From: Clarkia xantiana subsp. parviflora
Taxonomy: Eukaryota; Streptophyta; Magnoliopsida; Myrtales; Onagraceae
Length of the DNA: 64,000 nucleotides
Direction of reading: 5' to 3'
Assembly (NCBI GenBank): GCA_036873135.1
Contig: JAPTYO010000010.1
Location: forward strand, 26,343,772-26,407,771
A program made the position numbers and the translations under genes. Positions 1 through 11,273 of the stretch are shown here, piece by piece (the first letter of the stretch is position 1; each line of letters begins with the position of its first letter). Below the pieces are notes generated by a model. That model ran no database searches. It saw only the letters and a list, made by a program, of their open reading frames with translations, and was not told the origin of the DNA.

Positions 1-688
1 CTAAAAATACGACATGAATCTATTGTCACAACATTGTTTGTGATTGTATGTTCATGTATTATTTTTGTGATTGTGGAATAATTCGTGTTTACTGGAGTTG
101 TGCTAGAAAATGTGAAACTACAGTTAAACTGGCTGAGAGTTTGAACTTTTTATATATATATTTATTATTATTTTTTTCTTTCATCAAGGTTAGCTAAGTT
201 TAGTCCAAGTTTCACATATTATGATTATACTATGAAATAGATAGCGCTAAGTTCTGTCCAACTCGAACACTTCTCTTTATCGGATTGCTGCTAATAATTA
301 AAATATGAAACCGTGAGTGAAACTGGGTGAATTAAAGTTTAAGCATTTCACTATCTGAAGCTTAGGATGAGAGACTGGAAGGCAGGGTGAAGACATTATT
401 CTAAGAGAAGAACCTGTTTGCTATTTGTGTTTTCAAGCACATAACGTGGATGATAAACTTTTAACTGGTGACAACGACATTCTTTTTGGCCAAATGTTGA
501 AAGATCTTGACTAAATTTGCTAATTGATTGGTATAGCAAACAAGACCTGAGGACGGAATGATAATACAGCCTATCATTTCTTTTGCTGCATTTTGATTTA
601 CCATCTACTTGATGGAGTAGACTTCAAATTTCGGAGAGATCACTGACTATATAGAATTATAAACACCGCACTCTTGGAGCTAGTAAAA
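1..688. other. Non-coding stretch upstream of the RING-gene exons
   Basis: No open frame resembling the N-terminal half of an APD-type RING protein is visible, and the sequence is AT-rich with intron-like T runs. It is probably intron or upstream sequence of the gene whose exons begin at 1100. The missing 5' exons may lie beyond the left edge. Confidence 0.4.
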
Positions 689-976
689 TGTTATGTTCGG
701 TAAGATGTATCGTAGGAGGTTTAAGGGGTAGATTCATCTTAGATTATTAATAAGGGTAGATTCATTCTTACCTTAATCGGTTTAAGTCTTATTAGGCAAT
801 AATATATTCTAGGAGATCTTGTAATCTCTATATAAAGAATATGATGTAATGAAATAAACAAGTTTCCAACAATTAATCTTAGTCTCCTAAAGAGATTAGT
901 GTTGATTAGGAAGTAAGCTTTCCTATTTACATACATTCTTGTGTTCTTAGTTCTTCCAATATTCGGGTTCGTAACA
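689..976 (+). mobile_element. Solo LTR (LTR retrotransposon) with 5-bp target duplication
   Basis: This 288-bp block begins TGTTA and ends TAACA, a perfect 5-bp terminal inverted repeat of the LTR type. It is flanked by the direct repeat TAAAA at 684-688 and 977-981. It carries a TATA-like TCTATATAAAG at 826-836 and an AATGAAATAAA polyadenylation-like motif near 849. No primer-binding site or coding domain adjoins it, so it looks like a solo LTR left by LTR-LTR recombination. It lies just upstream of the first recognised RING-gene exon, probably inside an intron. Confidence 0.8.
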
Positions 977-1099
977 TAAAACCTCTTGAGCCAGTATTCT
1001 GCAGTCCACACTCCACAGATACTATGAGCAAACTACTACCGAAATAAGTCTCTACGGCTAGTCTTTCTGTGCACTTACTGATTATTTCGTTTGCAACAG

Positions 1100-2100
1100 G
1101 TTCAATTGTCAATCACAGCGACTGCTTACCTTTACAACACAACTGAGTCATATGACAAGTGTACCTTTGCTTCCGGGGAGTGTAGTTTGGATATTCTATT
1201 CCCTTCAGGAAATGCTGCTGTATTAGCCACTCCAAGTCCTGGACAGGTATAAACTTCAAATCTGATTTTCGTATATGCATTAAATTTTCACCATTCCCTC
1301 AAGGAATTCCTATTTGAATTAGGACTACTTAATTAAAGTTAATCTTGCTACATTCAACAAACATATCTGCCTCTCAAGTATTTGGCGTTCCTTGCATTTC
1401 CTAGGGCACTCCCAGCGACGAGTGGTATGTAAGAATTTCTTATGGGCCAAGATGGATAGCATACATTCTCGGGATTGGTAAATTTGGATTCAATTTCTCA
1501 CAATTCTCATTTCTGTATAGAATTTGCTCTGTTCTGATAATGGTAACATTGGCAGGCGGGATGTCGACGCTCATGCTAGCGGCATTTAATTACCTGAACA
1601 TGTTCCGATGGACCCGGGAAGGGAGAAACGGGCGAAACGAGCATGTGGGACCCGAGAGGGCACCTCTTCTTTTGCATAAAGAAGATGATTCCTCTAGTTT
1701 TTGTTCATCATATGATTCCACCTCACAAGATGAGAAGGATATCGAGGAGTTTCTAGCATTAGAAGGTATCGAGAGGAAACAAAAAGATGGTGAAAATGGT
1801 AATAATACACGACGTCTATGTGCAATTTGCTTTGATGCTCCTCGAGATTGCTTCTTCCTTCCCTGTGGCCATTGTGCGTCTTGTTTCGAATGTGGAACCA
1901 GGTAAATAATCAAAATCACGTTTTTTTCTTCATGGGTTTGGTCGAGCCATCGTAGAAAGTGGGTTTGATTGAGATTATGTGTATTCTTCGTAAGTTAAAA
2001 CAATATAGAATTGCAATGATACAGGATAATGGAGGCAGCGGGAACCTGTCCTATGTGCCGAAGGAATATGAAGAAGGTGAGGAAGATATTTACAGTTTAG
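1100..2100 (+). CDS. APD-type RING-finger E3 ubiquitin ligase, 3' exons (5' partial)
   Basis: Four exons join in frame: 1100-1246, 1405-1477, 1556-1901 and 2025-2100. All introns are GT-AG; the second is only 78 nt. The joined exons encode an extracytoplasmic stretch (YLYNTTESYDKCTF), a conserved DEWYVRISYGPRW block, a membrane helix (GMSTLMLAAFNYLNMF) and a C-terminal RING (CAICFDAPRDCFFLPCGHC ... CPMCRRN), ending at TAG 2098-2100. This order matches the plant APD (Aberrant Pollen Development) ligases, endomembrane proteins with a cytosolic C-terminal RING that recruits E2. Family knowledge says they act redundantly in male gametophyte development. An ATG at 1540 starts a longer frame, but acceptor 1555 gives the conserved GIG-GMS junction, so 1540 is intronic. 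The N-terminal region is not found in this window. The family call is firm; which member is unknown. Confidence 0.85.
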
Positions 2101-3117
2101 AGCAGTGATACAAGAAATCTTTTTGCATTGAGCTGGATAAAGCGGTAATCAAGAAACTTGTGAAGTAGATTTATCTATCCTGTAAGTAATTACATTAATC
2201 TTGCAGCTAATTCTTTTGTATTATAGCTTTTGTGAAAAGGTAAGTGTGTTAAAAAAAGTGATGGGGGTTGCAACTGATATTGATTTATCCCAATTGGGTG
2301 ATTGCTGTCTTCATGTGGAGCTTATATGTTTTCCATGAAGATTGAGAACTAGAGGCGCCCCTTCTTCACGCTTTTAAGCCTCTAGTTTATTTATAATGTT
2401 TATCTCATTTTGACACTTCTCAACTTGCACATTAACTTTTATATTAATCAAACTCCAATTCTTATTATGTTATTGTTTCCAGTCTTGTGATGGTGTAGTG
2501 CATCAATCCTGCAAACATCATCATGTTCATGCTTCAAAAATGGGTTGTGTTTGAAACTTACACGAAGGAGTATTTAAATGGACAAGTTTATAGTACCTAG
2601 AACTATAATGACTGAACTGAATACATCATACGAGCTAGCTTTTGGTGGGTACATATAAAGTAGCTTAAATTCATCTCCGAACACTATGAATTATTGAATT
2701 TTCAGTGCTCATTTTGGAGAAAAGATAAAAATAAATTCAATGCTCATGTAAGGCGGATTTGGTCACTCTTCTAGATTTTTTCACCAATGACACTAGTTGA
2801 ACAACCATACACAAAACTAGTACAAAACTAGCAAACAGTTTAAAACTGAATACAAAATTAGCGCAAGCCGCTAATGGCATTAGTTGTACATGCACACTGC
2901 CAATTTTTATTTGCTTAAGTAGTTTTATGGTTTTTTTTTTCTTCCTAAAACCACATATTAAAATGAGTAAACATTTGGTCAGTGTGAACCGTAAATGACT
3001 AAAATTGAACGAACTGGTAAACCCCTAAATGATTAAAATTGGAGGAGCAATTGTTCAGTGAATCTTACCGGATTAAAATTAGACAATTCTTTTTGGTTTA
3101 GAGTTTATTTTTGGTTT
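2101..3117. other. Intergenic, AT-rich, no gene seen
   Basis: This is the 3' flank of the RING gene. It has scattered T- and A-rich tracts and short repeated phrases around CTAAATGA/TAAAATTG at 2990-3090 that look like decayed repeat DNA. No supported coding region. Confidence 0.5.
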
Positions 3118-3900
3118 AGAGTTTAGTCCTTTTAGAATTTATGTATCTTTTTATATATAAAAGTGTCCCCCGAATAAAATCTAAATTGAAAAATGGCCTC
3201 ACAATTTTTTTTCCTTTTTAAAAGAACTATATGCCAACGATATTATTTCCAGAACACTTTGTTACGGAAATAATATATGCATATTTCTATGTTTTTTTAA
3301 ATAGTTTTTTTAAATTTAGATTTAGATTTTATATTTAAATTGTTTTTTTTTCTAAAACTCTGTAGTGTTGAGTTAACGGTTTAATCGGATTAATCCTAAA
3401 AAATAAAACTATGAACTGTTTAGTTAACCCAGTCAAATCGTCAACCCAACACAAATAATGTTTTAGAATTTATGGTTTATGCGGTTTTTATATATATATA
3501 TATATTTTTAAATATTATTGTATTAGGTGAACGGTTTGACAAAATTAAACCTAAAACCTTTTAACAGTTTTATCTTCTAGAGTTCATTCAGTTAAACCGT
3601 TCACTAAACACACTAAAGTTTATGAAAAAAGTATTATAAAACACATGAAAGTATTAAATATAAAATCTAAAATTAAAAAAAATAAAACAAAACTAAAAAA
3701 AAGGCAGAACATCTACCGAATGGACATAATTTGTAGAATTCTACATATATTATTTATGGAATACTTTGTATCGGAAATAATATCGTCGGAAGATGGCACT
3801 TTCAAAAAAGAAAAAAATTGAGAAGGCATTTTTCTATTGGTTTTTAATTTTATTATACGGACATTTTATTAAAAAAAACCGATTTTACTCCTGAAACTCT
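3118..3900. mobile_element. Foldback / long-TIR non-autonomous DNA transposon
   Basis: The two ends are imperfect inverted repeats of about 170 bp. AGAGTTT... at 3118 pairs with ...AAACTCT at 3900. GAAAAATGGCC near 3190 pairs with GGCATTTTTC near 3830. AACGATATTATTTCC near 3236 pairs with GGAAATAATATCGT near 3775. The interior is AT-rich without coding potential. I could not find a clear target duplication, so the borders are approximate. Long TIRs suggest a MULE or foldback class. Confidence 0.6.
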
Positions 3901-4640
3901 ATTTGAATTGGTGAATTTGTTTAGTGATGTGAACATCTTTTCATCCAATTTAGACCTTTTTATTCCAGTTAAACTGTTCGTCTAGTTTTAGTCCGGTTCA
4001 CTAATTAGTCCAATTTTAATTATATAGAATTCATAATATAAAACTTTTACCTATTCTAATATATTTTTTTATTTTTATTTTTTAAAAAGTTATAATATTA
4101 CAAAATCCTTACAAGGACTTAAAATTGACAGTATGCTGCTGATGTCATTAACGGCTTGAGCTAATTTCGCTACCACCGTTGGCTAGTTTTTATGTAGTTG
4201 TTGGAATAGTGAAAAAAAAACATGAAAAACTAATTTTGGTAAAAAAAAAAATGCTGTTTTTATTATTAATAAGTTGCAAATTTGTGTTGTTAAGATTTTA
4301 TTCTTTAAAAATTAAAATATTGGTTCGCAATCGCAATAGATATGTTGTGGCACCTCCGAATCCAAGAGGAGGGTAGGGAAACAAACACATTTTGGCGCTA
4401 AGTCGTGGAATCATAAAATGCCACGTCACTCCCAATCTCTTTGACACCGAAACCAGAGCCAAATGCATGGCGCTGATGGCTCTCAATTCAACTATCGCTT
4501 CTCTTCCCACCTCCACCGTCCGATCTAATATATCCAACGCTTCACTCTCATCCCAACCGCCACTTTAAGAACCCCTCCTCCTTCTCTTCTATCTATCCCT
4601 CGCCCCCCACCCTCTCCAACAGTTTTCTCTCTACAGCATT
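3901..4640. promoter_or_regulatory. 5' flank and leader of PDX1
   Basis: The stretch next to the gene (about 4380-4640) changes from AT-rich to pyrimidine-rich (CCTCCTCCTTCTCTTC near 4576), typical of a plant 5' leader. There is an ACGT-core motif (CCACGTCAC) at 4421-4429 and a weak TATA-like TAATATAT near 4527. The rest (3901-4370) is AT-rich with nothing recognised. Confidence 0.35.
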
Positions 4641-4645
4641 CGGCA

Positions 4646-5575
4646 ATGTCAGGCTCCAGCGTTGTGGCCTTGTACGGAAACGGAGCCCTCACCGAGCCCA
4701 AGAAGCCGACCTTCTCCATCAAGGTCGGCCTCGCTCAGATGCTCCGCGGCGGTGTCATCATGGACGTCGTCAACGCCGAGCAGGCACGTGTGGCCGAGGA
4801 GGCCGGCGCATGCGCTGTCATGGCCCTCGAGCGTGTCCCCGCCGACATCAGGGCCCAGGGAGGCGTGGCGCGCATGAGTGACCCTCAGCTCATCAAGGAA
4901 ATCAAGCAGGCCGTCACCATTCCCGTCATGGCCAAGGCTCGAATTGGCCACTTCGTTGAGGCTCAGATCCTCGAGGCAATTGGCGTCGATTACGTCGACG
5001 AGAGCGAGGTCCTGACCCTCGCCGATGAGGAGCACCACATCAACAAGCACAATTTCAGGATTCCGTTCGTCTGCGGCTGCAGGAACCTTGGCGAGGCACT
5101 CCGGAGGATCCGCGAGGGGGCAGCGATGATCCGCACCAAGGGGGAGGCTGGGACTGGGAACGTTGTTGAGGCCGTCAGGCACCTGCGCTCCGTTATGGGA
5201 GACATCAGGGTCCTTCGCAACATGGATGATGACGAGATCTTCACTTTCGCTAAGAAGATTGCTGCGCCGTACGACCTGGTGATGCAGACAAAGCAGCTCG
5301 GGAGGCTTCCGGTTGTCCAATTCGCCGCCGGAGGTGTGGCAACCCCTGCGGATGCCGCCCTCATGATGCAGCTCGGCTGCGACGGAGTCTTCGTTGGCTC
5401 AGGTGTCTTCAAGAGTGGAGACCCAGCTAAGCGTGCTCGTGCCATTGTGCAGGCTGTGACTAGTTACAGTGACCCAGAGGTGCTAGCAAAGGTGAGCTGT
5501 GGGCTCGGAGAGGCCATGGTGGGGATCAATTTGTCGGACGAAAAGGTGGAGAGGTTCGCAAACCGCTCCGAATGA
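4646..5575 (+). CDS. PDX1: Pyridoxal 5'-phosphate synthase subunit PDX1
   Basis: This single-exon gene encodes 309 residues, the full family length. PDX1 is the synthase half of the PLP synthase complex. It makes pyridoxal 5'-phosphate from ribose 5-phosphate, glyceraldehyde 3-phosphate and ammonia supplied by the glutaminase PDX2. It forms a (beta/alpha)8 dodecamer in the cytosol. Visible active-site features are Asp40 in GGVIMD, the substrate lysine Lys97 in VMAKARIGH, Lys165 in [11 protein letters not shown], and the phosphate-binding [13 protein letters not shown] and [14 protein letters not shown] loops. The N-terminus ([13 protein letters not shown]) matches the plant PDX1.1/PDX1.3 type rather than the degenerate PDX1.2 type. 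The start is the first ATG after a pyrimidine-rich leader. Codon use is strikingly G/C-ending compared with the intron-containing genes here. An AATAAA lies at 5595-5600, soon after the stop. Confidence 0.97.
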   Translation: MSGSSVVALYGNGALTEPKKPTFSIKVGLAQMLRGGVIMDVVNAEQARVAEEAGACAVMALERVPADIRAQGGVARMSDPQLIKEIKQAVTIPVMAKARIGHFVEAQILEAIGVDYVDESEVLTLADEEHHINKHNFRIPFVCGCRNLGEALRRIREGAAMIRTKGEAGTGNVVEAVRHLRSVMGDIRVLRNMDDDEIFTFAKKIAAPYDLVMQTKQLGRLPVVQFAAGGVATPADAALMMQLGCDGVFVGSGVFKSGDPAKRARAIVQAVTSYSDPEVLAKVSCGLGEAMVGINLSDEKVERFANRSE

Positions 5576-6620
5576 GAATTGAAGTTGAAGCTCAAATAAA
5601 GGTCTGTAGCTGTCTCTCTTTATTTCTCTTTCTGGTGGTATAGGAATGGATTATGATGTGGTTGATGCAATTGGATTGCTGGAATAGAATCAATTCTCTG
5701 TTCTGCAGATGAAGACTTATGAATTTGGCGATGATTTATAGATTATGATTCCATGAAACATGGTTTATGGAAATGGGGTTTTAAGTAGATTTAGCTCTGT
5801 CCTTTATTCATGATTTTGAAATAATATTTGGATCTGCTTTCATTGTGGTTGTTGGTTTTGCACTTGATATGGCTACTTGTAGTTAGTTTATTCTGTATAA
5901 TATCAGAATTTGGTGAAAACAAATTTGGGTCTCTTGTGTTGTTCGATGCTGAAGACAGTAAAAATAATAACTCATTTGGGTTAACCAACAATATTAGGCT
6001 AGAATGATGTGGAATTAGGAGGTTATGAATTGGAAGAACTTGTTTGATGTTAGACAGTAGTAGTCTGCTTCTGGTTTAGATTCAAACTATATCAACTGCT
6101 GAGGATAGTAGTTTGAGCAGCAGTTTGAGTTGCTATGGGGGGATGAACACGGTTGTGATTTTGTGTATGGAGTTGGTATTCTTGGTTTCCCTATATCAGT
6201 AACTTCAGCAGGAAAAATGAAAAGTTGCACTGGTGTTGCAGCATCTTATCTTATCAAGTTGATATACAGCAAAATTCGAGTTTTACCATCAGGACAAAAA
6301 TGAACATGTTTCAACCACGTGACTTAACCACGTGACTTAAGTGAAATCTAAAAAATTCTAGCGAAATACATTCAATTGAAAAATCCTGTTAAAATTTTGG
6401 GAAGACAAATTGAAAGTCCAATTTAGGACTTTATGCTCCAATTATTTCAATTTTATTATATTATAGCTAACTTACGTGGTTGAAAATGTTTATTATATAT
6501 GAAGTTGACTGTATTTGGAGAATGAAATTCTAATCAAATTTTTTAAAAATAATTAAATTTTGGGTAACAATTTTTAATTGATTGAAGTTAAGATAAAGAT
6601 TTGGTTATTAACAAAAAGAA
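5576..6620. other. 3' flank of PDX1, no further gene seen
   Basis: AATAAA at 5595-5600 may serve as a polyadenylation signal, although it is close to the stop. The rest is AT-rich intergenic sequence. A short duplication AACCACGTGACTTA occurs twice near 6314-6342. No coding region is supported. Confidence 0.4.
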
Positions 6621-7596
6621 ATTATCAGAAAAACGAAAAAATACGAACCGGGTACCAGACTAGCGAAGGTACCGGTTCCCACTTCGACCGGTCCGACCCG
6701 GTTCGAATCTGGTCCGACCGGAAAGTATAATAAAGGTCATAAAAAGTACAGTTAAAGCAAGGCTTCTCTTTCTCGTATTTCTTATATACCACCTCTCCAT
6801 TCTCTCTCTCTCTTCTGTCTCATCCCCACACCATCCTTATCATCTTTCCTTCCTGAAACCCTACCGCACCCCCCACACCTCCCTTCCTCTCCCTCTCCTT
6901 CCTTTCTATCCTCCCCGGCGACGGCGACGGCGACTTGCTCGGAATCGTCGACATCGTAGAATTTTTTTGCTCCTCATCTCAAATGAAATCCTAGCAGATC
7001 TAAGATTCTCGACTGAAATTAAGCACATAAAAAGAAAGGAAGACCAGATCTGGGGTTGGAATCGTCAGTTGACCAGATCTGGGACCAAATTTGCCTATTT
7101 GATAATATTGCTTTCGTTTCTGCAATTCTGGGCGGCTCTGGCTGAATTTTTTCCCCCTTCGTGATGAAGTCCTAGGTGGTGGTGCTCTGCTTCGAAGGTG
7201 TTGGAGGGGGTGCTCTGCTATAAGCCAAGGAGATGGATGAATGAACCAGTGTTGTGTTCTTCATGATTATAGGTAGATGATGAAAATATATGTATTAAAG
7301 TTGGGGGATTTAAGATTGTATTTGGATTTTCGAATTGGATTGGATTGGATTCTGAAAATTACCGATTTGGATTGAATTTGGATTGTTGTTCATTTGGATT
7401 TGGGAATTTAGGGCTTGAGAAGTTGAACCGACGGACCGGAGAACCGTCCGGTCCGCTCAAAACCGAACGGTTCGTAAAAAATCGGCTGTTGAACCAGGTT
7501 CGCTTACATCCTCCGGATTTGCTCGAACCGGACCGCTGGAGGTACTGGTTCTGGTTCGAAACCGGTCGGACCGTCGGTCCGGTTCTGATAACACTG
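6621..7596. mobile_element. Putative hAT-like element with AACCGG-rich ends and a leader-like interior
   Basis: The right end TTCTGATAACACTG (7583-7596) is mirrored by a decayed TTATCAGAA at 6622-6630. Both sides then carry AACCGG/GGTCCGACCGG-type arrays (6648-6720 and 7425-7590). Ends reading CAGTGTTATCAGAACCGG are typical of plant non-autonomous hAT-like repeats (family knowledge, not checked). Between the arrays (about 6730-7240) is a TATA-like TTATATACC near 6782, a long CT-rich leader and a GGCGACGGCGAC stretch, resembling a captured promoter and 5' leader. A possible 8-bp duplication (AAAAAGAA/AAAAAGGG) is imperfect. The class is tentative. Confidence 0.4.
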
Positions 7597-7601
7597 AAAA
7601 A

Positions 7602-8020
7602 GGGTTAAAGGTACTTTTGTAGGTTTTTGGTGCCATATGTTTCATTTTGTAAGCTTTTGGTGCCATATGTTTGAGAGGTTGTATGTTTTTGGTATTTCCG
7701 TTAGTCAACAGTTAGTTTGACCGTTAAATATTTTTATTTTGTTCAATTTAGTCTTCAAATTTATATTTCTAAAATTTAATATTTACAATTTAGTCTCTAT
7801 TGTTTGCTCAAGTCACCGTCCTAGATCGCCGGCCACCACCCACGGCATCGGCCACCACCGCTTGGGGCCGAAAAACACCCCAATTGGTGATGGCCGGCCC
7901 CAATTGGTGGTGGTCACCTCAATTGGGGCCGGCCGTGGTGGCTACAGCCCCAATCAGGGCCGGCCACCACCAGTGGTAGTGGCTACGGCCCAAAAAAAAA
8001 AGAAAAACGAAAAAGGTCGG
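7602..8020 (+). mobile_element. Truncated MULE-like element, left arm and GC-rich core
   Basis: It begins GGGTTAAAGGTAC, similar to the termini of the complete MULE-like copies elsewhere in the window. It runs through GGTGCCATATGTTT repeats and a CCGTTAGTCAACAG segment into a GC-rich core built of GGCCGGCCACCACC-like units (7815-7990). The core resembles that of the element at 24463. No right terminal repeat follows; the sequence passes into other DNA and a TA microsatellite. Confidence 0.5.
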
Positions 8021-8142
8021 TAGATGTGCTAAGGCTAAGGCAATTGGGTCAACAAATTTGGGCTAAGCCGGCGTGGCTCATAAAACTCTGTATATATATA
8101 TATTTTTTGGCCATCAAAACTCTGTATATATTCTTTTTTTAA

Positions 8143-8143
<1 letters not shown>

Positions 8144-8206
<63 letters not shown>
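8144..8206. repeat. (TA)n microsatellite
   Basis: About 31 uninterrupted TA dinucleotides. The frames reading YIYIYI across it on either strand are artefacts. Confidence 0.95.
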
Positions 8207-8209
<3 letters not shown>

Positions 8210-9481
8210 TTCATTCCATCATCGTACCATTTTTCTTTCCTTTTTTGTGCCAATTCTATCGTGTACCATTTTTCTTTCCTTTTTGTGTGCCAATTCTGGG
8301 GACGATGTCTACCGGTGCGGCTCTCCGGTAGCTGTTCGTTGTGTAAATGAGTCAAGTTTCTCTTAAATTACTTGATATTAGTTCAGTTGATATTCAGTTC
8401 CGTCTTGTTAAATTTCAAGTCGAGTTTTTGGTATTGAGTTGAATACAAGTTCACTTGTATTCGACTTGAAAGACTCGGAAGTCTAATATAGCTATTTTTT
8501 TAATCTATCCGAACTTTATATTTATATATATATATATATATATAAATATATATTAAACCGAGTTCGAGCTTGAGTCGAAAACATAATCAAGTCGAGTTCA
8601 TGCTCTAACTAAAGTACACAATTTATGATTTAATTGAATAAGTTTAAAATTGGTGGGTTGAACCGAGCTCGAACTTGTCGAGTGACACTGAGATCAAGCT
8701 TAAATTTTTTAGGTTCGGTTGAGATTGAGCTCGAGTAAAATGAGTTGAGTCGAGCTTGCCAAACACTCAACTCGGTTCAATTACTAGTGTATACATTTAT
8801 AAGTGATAGACATATTCTGATCACCCGCCCTATCTGCCCCAGGTCGTGCTTCTCTGTTTGATTTTGACATGTATATTTAGTGTAATTAATTTTTTTAGTT
8901 TTTTAATTTTCTAAAATCATATTAGAAGTAGTGAACTCTAGGAAAAAAAAATATTAAATCTAAAAATACGTGTTAATATTTTAACAGTGAAATACGATAT
9001 GAGATAGAAAGAGTGAGATATGGGATATAATCATAATATGTGATAAAAATTCTAAAATTTGAGACGTTTAATTTTAATGACATATTTAATGTCATAGTTT
9101 GTAATTTTTATTATTTGTTTAGGTATTGTTAATAAAGAAAGACACAATCAGAATGTATCAAAATTTGAATTATATATATATATTATTAATTATATCAATG
9201 ACTCTCACCGTCGGCTTTATAATCTAATCTCAATCTCATCAAAATCGGCCTAATAATCTGATCTCAACCGTCTCCCAAGTTTCAATCAAGTGACAATAAA
9301 TATACAGCACCGATAGGCGTTCCGAACTAAGAGTCCGCCAAGCTCCGAACATAGAGACAATGGCAATGTAGATAATTACTATCAACTTTGTGTCTATTTA
9401 CATAATAGAGGGAGATCGGATCTTAACGGAATCCATTTTCAGACGTTTAATCATTTCCGATAAATAAAAGGGAGCGTTTTA
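8207..9481. other. Intergenic, no gene seen
   Basis: AT-rich sequence with degenerate GAGTTCGAGCTTGAGTCGA-type phrases (8550-8790), repeated imperfectly and probably from a decayed repeat. There is a second short TA run near 8524-8543. No coding support. Confidence 0.4.
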
Positions 9482-9490
9482 TATATTTAT

Positions 9491-10014
9491 GGGTTAATAA
9501 CTAAATAACTGTCCAGTGTTTATCCTATGTTAAAAGTAGGTGTCTGAAGTTTGAAATGTCAAAATGGACTGTCTCAAGTTTCATTTTTGTTGAAATTTGG
9601 TGTCCCTGTGCGTTTTTTCTTCTCTCTTCAATCATTTTCATCAACCCACTCATCCACTCATAATCCACCACTCCTTACTTTTCACAAAATCGTCAAATTT
9701 CACCCAAAAATTGCACATTCAAAAGAAAAGATTTGTAGTTAAGTGGTGTGGAGCGATTTCTAACGACAACAGAGTGAGATTTACTTGCGCGGATGTGGTC
9801 AGCTTCTTAGGTGACGCTCCCGGTAAGATGATGAGAATTGAGTGTGTTTGTGAGCTCGAATTTGACAGTCGGTTTCGTCGGAATTGACTTCTCTAACCGA
9901 GACACCACAGTTTAACAAAATTGAAACCTTAGACACTAAAATTTAACATTTGAAACTTCAAACACCTACTTTTAACATAGGGTAAAACTTGGACAGTTTT
10001 TTAGTTATGAACCC
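9491..10014. mobile_element. Non-autonomous MULE-like element with 9-bp TSD
   Basis: The 524-bp element starts GGGTTAATAACTAAATAACTG and ends with the inverted counterpart ...GTTATGAACCC. It is flanked by the 9-bp direct repeat TATATTTAT (9482-9490 and 10015-10023). The arms pair over about 110 bp. The core (9610-9890) is not inverted and has no recognisable domain. A second copy of the same subfamily lies at 53263-53794. The 9-bp duplication plus long terminal repeats is the Mutator signature; no transposase is encoded. Confidence 0.85.
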
Positions 10015-10033
10015 TATATTTATTTATATATAT

Positions 10034-10066
10034 ACTAGTTATTAACGCGTGCGTTGCACACTCATA
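10034..10066 (-). mobile_element. Helitron-like 3' terminus (minus strand)
   Basis: Read on the minus strand, a GC hairpin (GTGC-AAC-GCAC core, about 10046-10062) is followed by TTAATAACTAGT, ending in CTAGT at 10034. A GC hairpin a few bases before CTRRT is the Helitron 3' signature. The 5' end was not located, and the base after CTAGT is A rather than the expected T. Confidence 0.4.
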
Positions 10067-10839
10067 AATCGTCTAAGTTTCAAAATACATAATTTATCTT
10101 CGGTTTTCTAATATGATAATATGTAATTAATACCTTATGGGTGGCTCAAATTTATAGGTATATTGTATTAATAAGTTAATGATAATTATGTAACATGTCA
10201 GTTAAGCGACCTTAACAAAAAGGTTAATGCAATTTATCTCCATGAAATTTTAAGTAATACTCAAATATTGTAGGGACTAAATCATCAATTTTTTAAAACA
10301 CCAATGTCTAAAGTTTATACTTGAATTCAACTTAACTATTTATTCAACTACGAATTATGAGATACCTAGTATGATTGAATTTACAAACGCAAGAACTAAA
10401 TCGATATATAATAGTTCGAGTCAGTCAGTATTAAACATTGAGTAACATGTTTGATCCATATTTGATATGTTATTTGAGTCAGCAAGTGACTAATTTATTT
10501 GATACAAAAATGTTAACAGGCGGAACATCCCCAAATCCGTGATACAGTGAATGGAAAAATGCATCTACCTGACATTTGCACCTATTAAACGCATGTTGAC
10601 TCTATTTGATATGTATATTTGATGGATAAATTACTAATAACTACGGTGACCTACCAATTAAGCGACCTAAAAAACTAAAAATAACAAAATGTAATTAAAT
10701 GGTTTTTTTAGTAATAGTAAAGATAAATAGATGGGTCTCAAAGATACTAAGACTAAATCGTCAATTTTATAAAAATAGGGGAACTAAATATTACACGTAT
10801 ATATATAATAAAATAAAAAATATGGGAACTAAATATAAC

Positions 10840-10873
<34 letters not shown>

Positions 10874-11089
10874 AAATATTCAAGAGGTACCTTTTGGGGT
10901 GAGGACAACTCTCACATTTTATATTGGAATAAAGATATACTAAATAAATGAAATGAAAGATCCAAAAAGGGCATGGCCTATGCATATACACGGTATTGCG
11001 ATGAATTTCTTAGCAGTCTGCTAACTTGGATTTAATTAATTAGTTATATGAACACCACTTTCTCCATGTTTTAGCAATTATTATAAATG
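10067..11089. other. AT-rich intergenic or Helitron-derived sequence
   Basis: No gene is seen. It contains a (TA)n run at 10840-10866 and a phrase (GGTACCTTTTGGGGTGAGGA near 10886) that recurs in variant form near 36699 and 51746, indicating a shared repeat. Confidence 0.4.
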
Positions 11090-11273
11090 TGTTACGAAAT
11101 TAGAGAGTAATAGAATAGAGAATTTGATGATGATTTTATTATCACACATATGGGCCATTATATATGGATTACATAGATTTGCAGAGGAAGTAAAATCAAT
11201 ACAAAGAAAATATATATATGGAATATAATATATACACATTATATTGAATATCCATAAATATATATTCTTAACA
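11090..11273 (-). repeat. 3' LTR remnant of a minus-strand LTR retroelement
   Basis: This segment (TGTTACG ... TTCTTAACA) is a direct copy of 16131-16313, sharing phrases such as AGTAATAGAATAGAGAATTT. On the minus strand it begins TGTTAAGAAT directly after a polypurine tract AAGGGGAG (plus-strand CTCCCCTT at 11274-11281), so it is the start of the 3' LTR. Homology fades at about 11090, while the right-hand LTR appears longer, so this copy is probably truncated. Confidence 0.65.

Noticed and set aside
1540..1555. ATG at 1540 as the start of a short stand-alone RING protein
   Set aside because: Upstream exons at 1100 and 1405 splice in frame to acceptor 1555 and restore conserved family sequence, so 1540 lies in an intron.
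4649..5445. 223-codon and 151-codon minus-strand frames and a plus-strand +1 frame
   Set aside because: Antisense and out-of-frame shadows of the GC-rich PDX1 gene.
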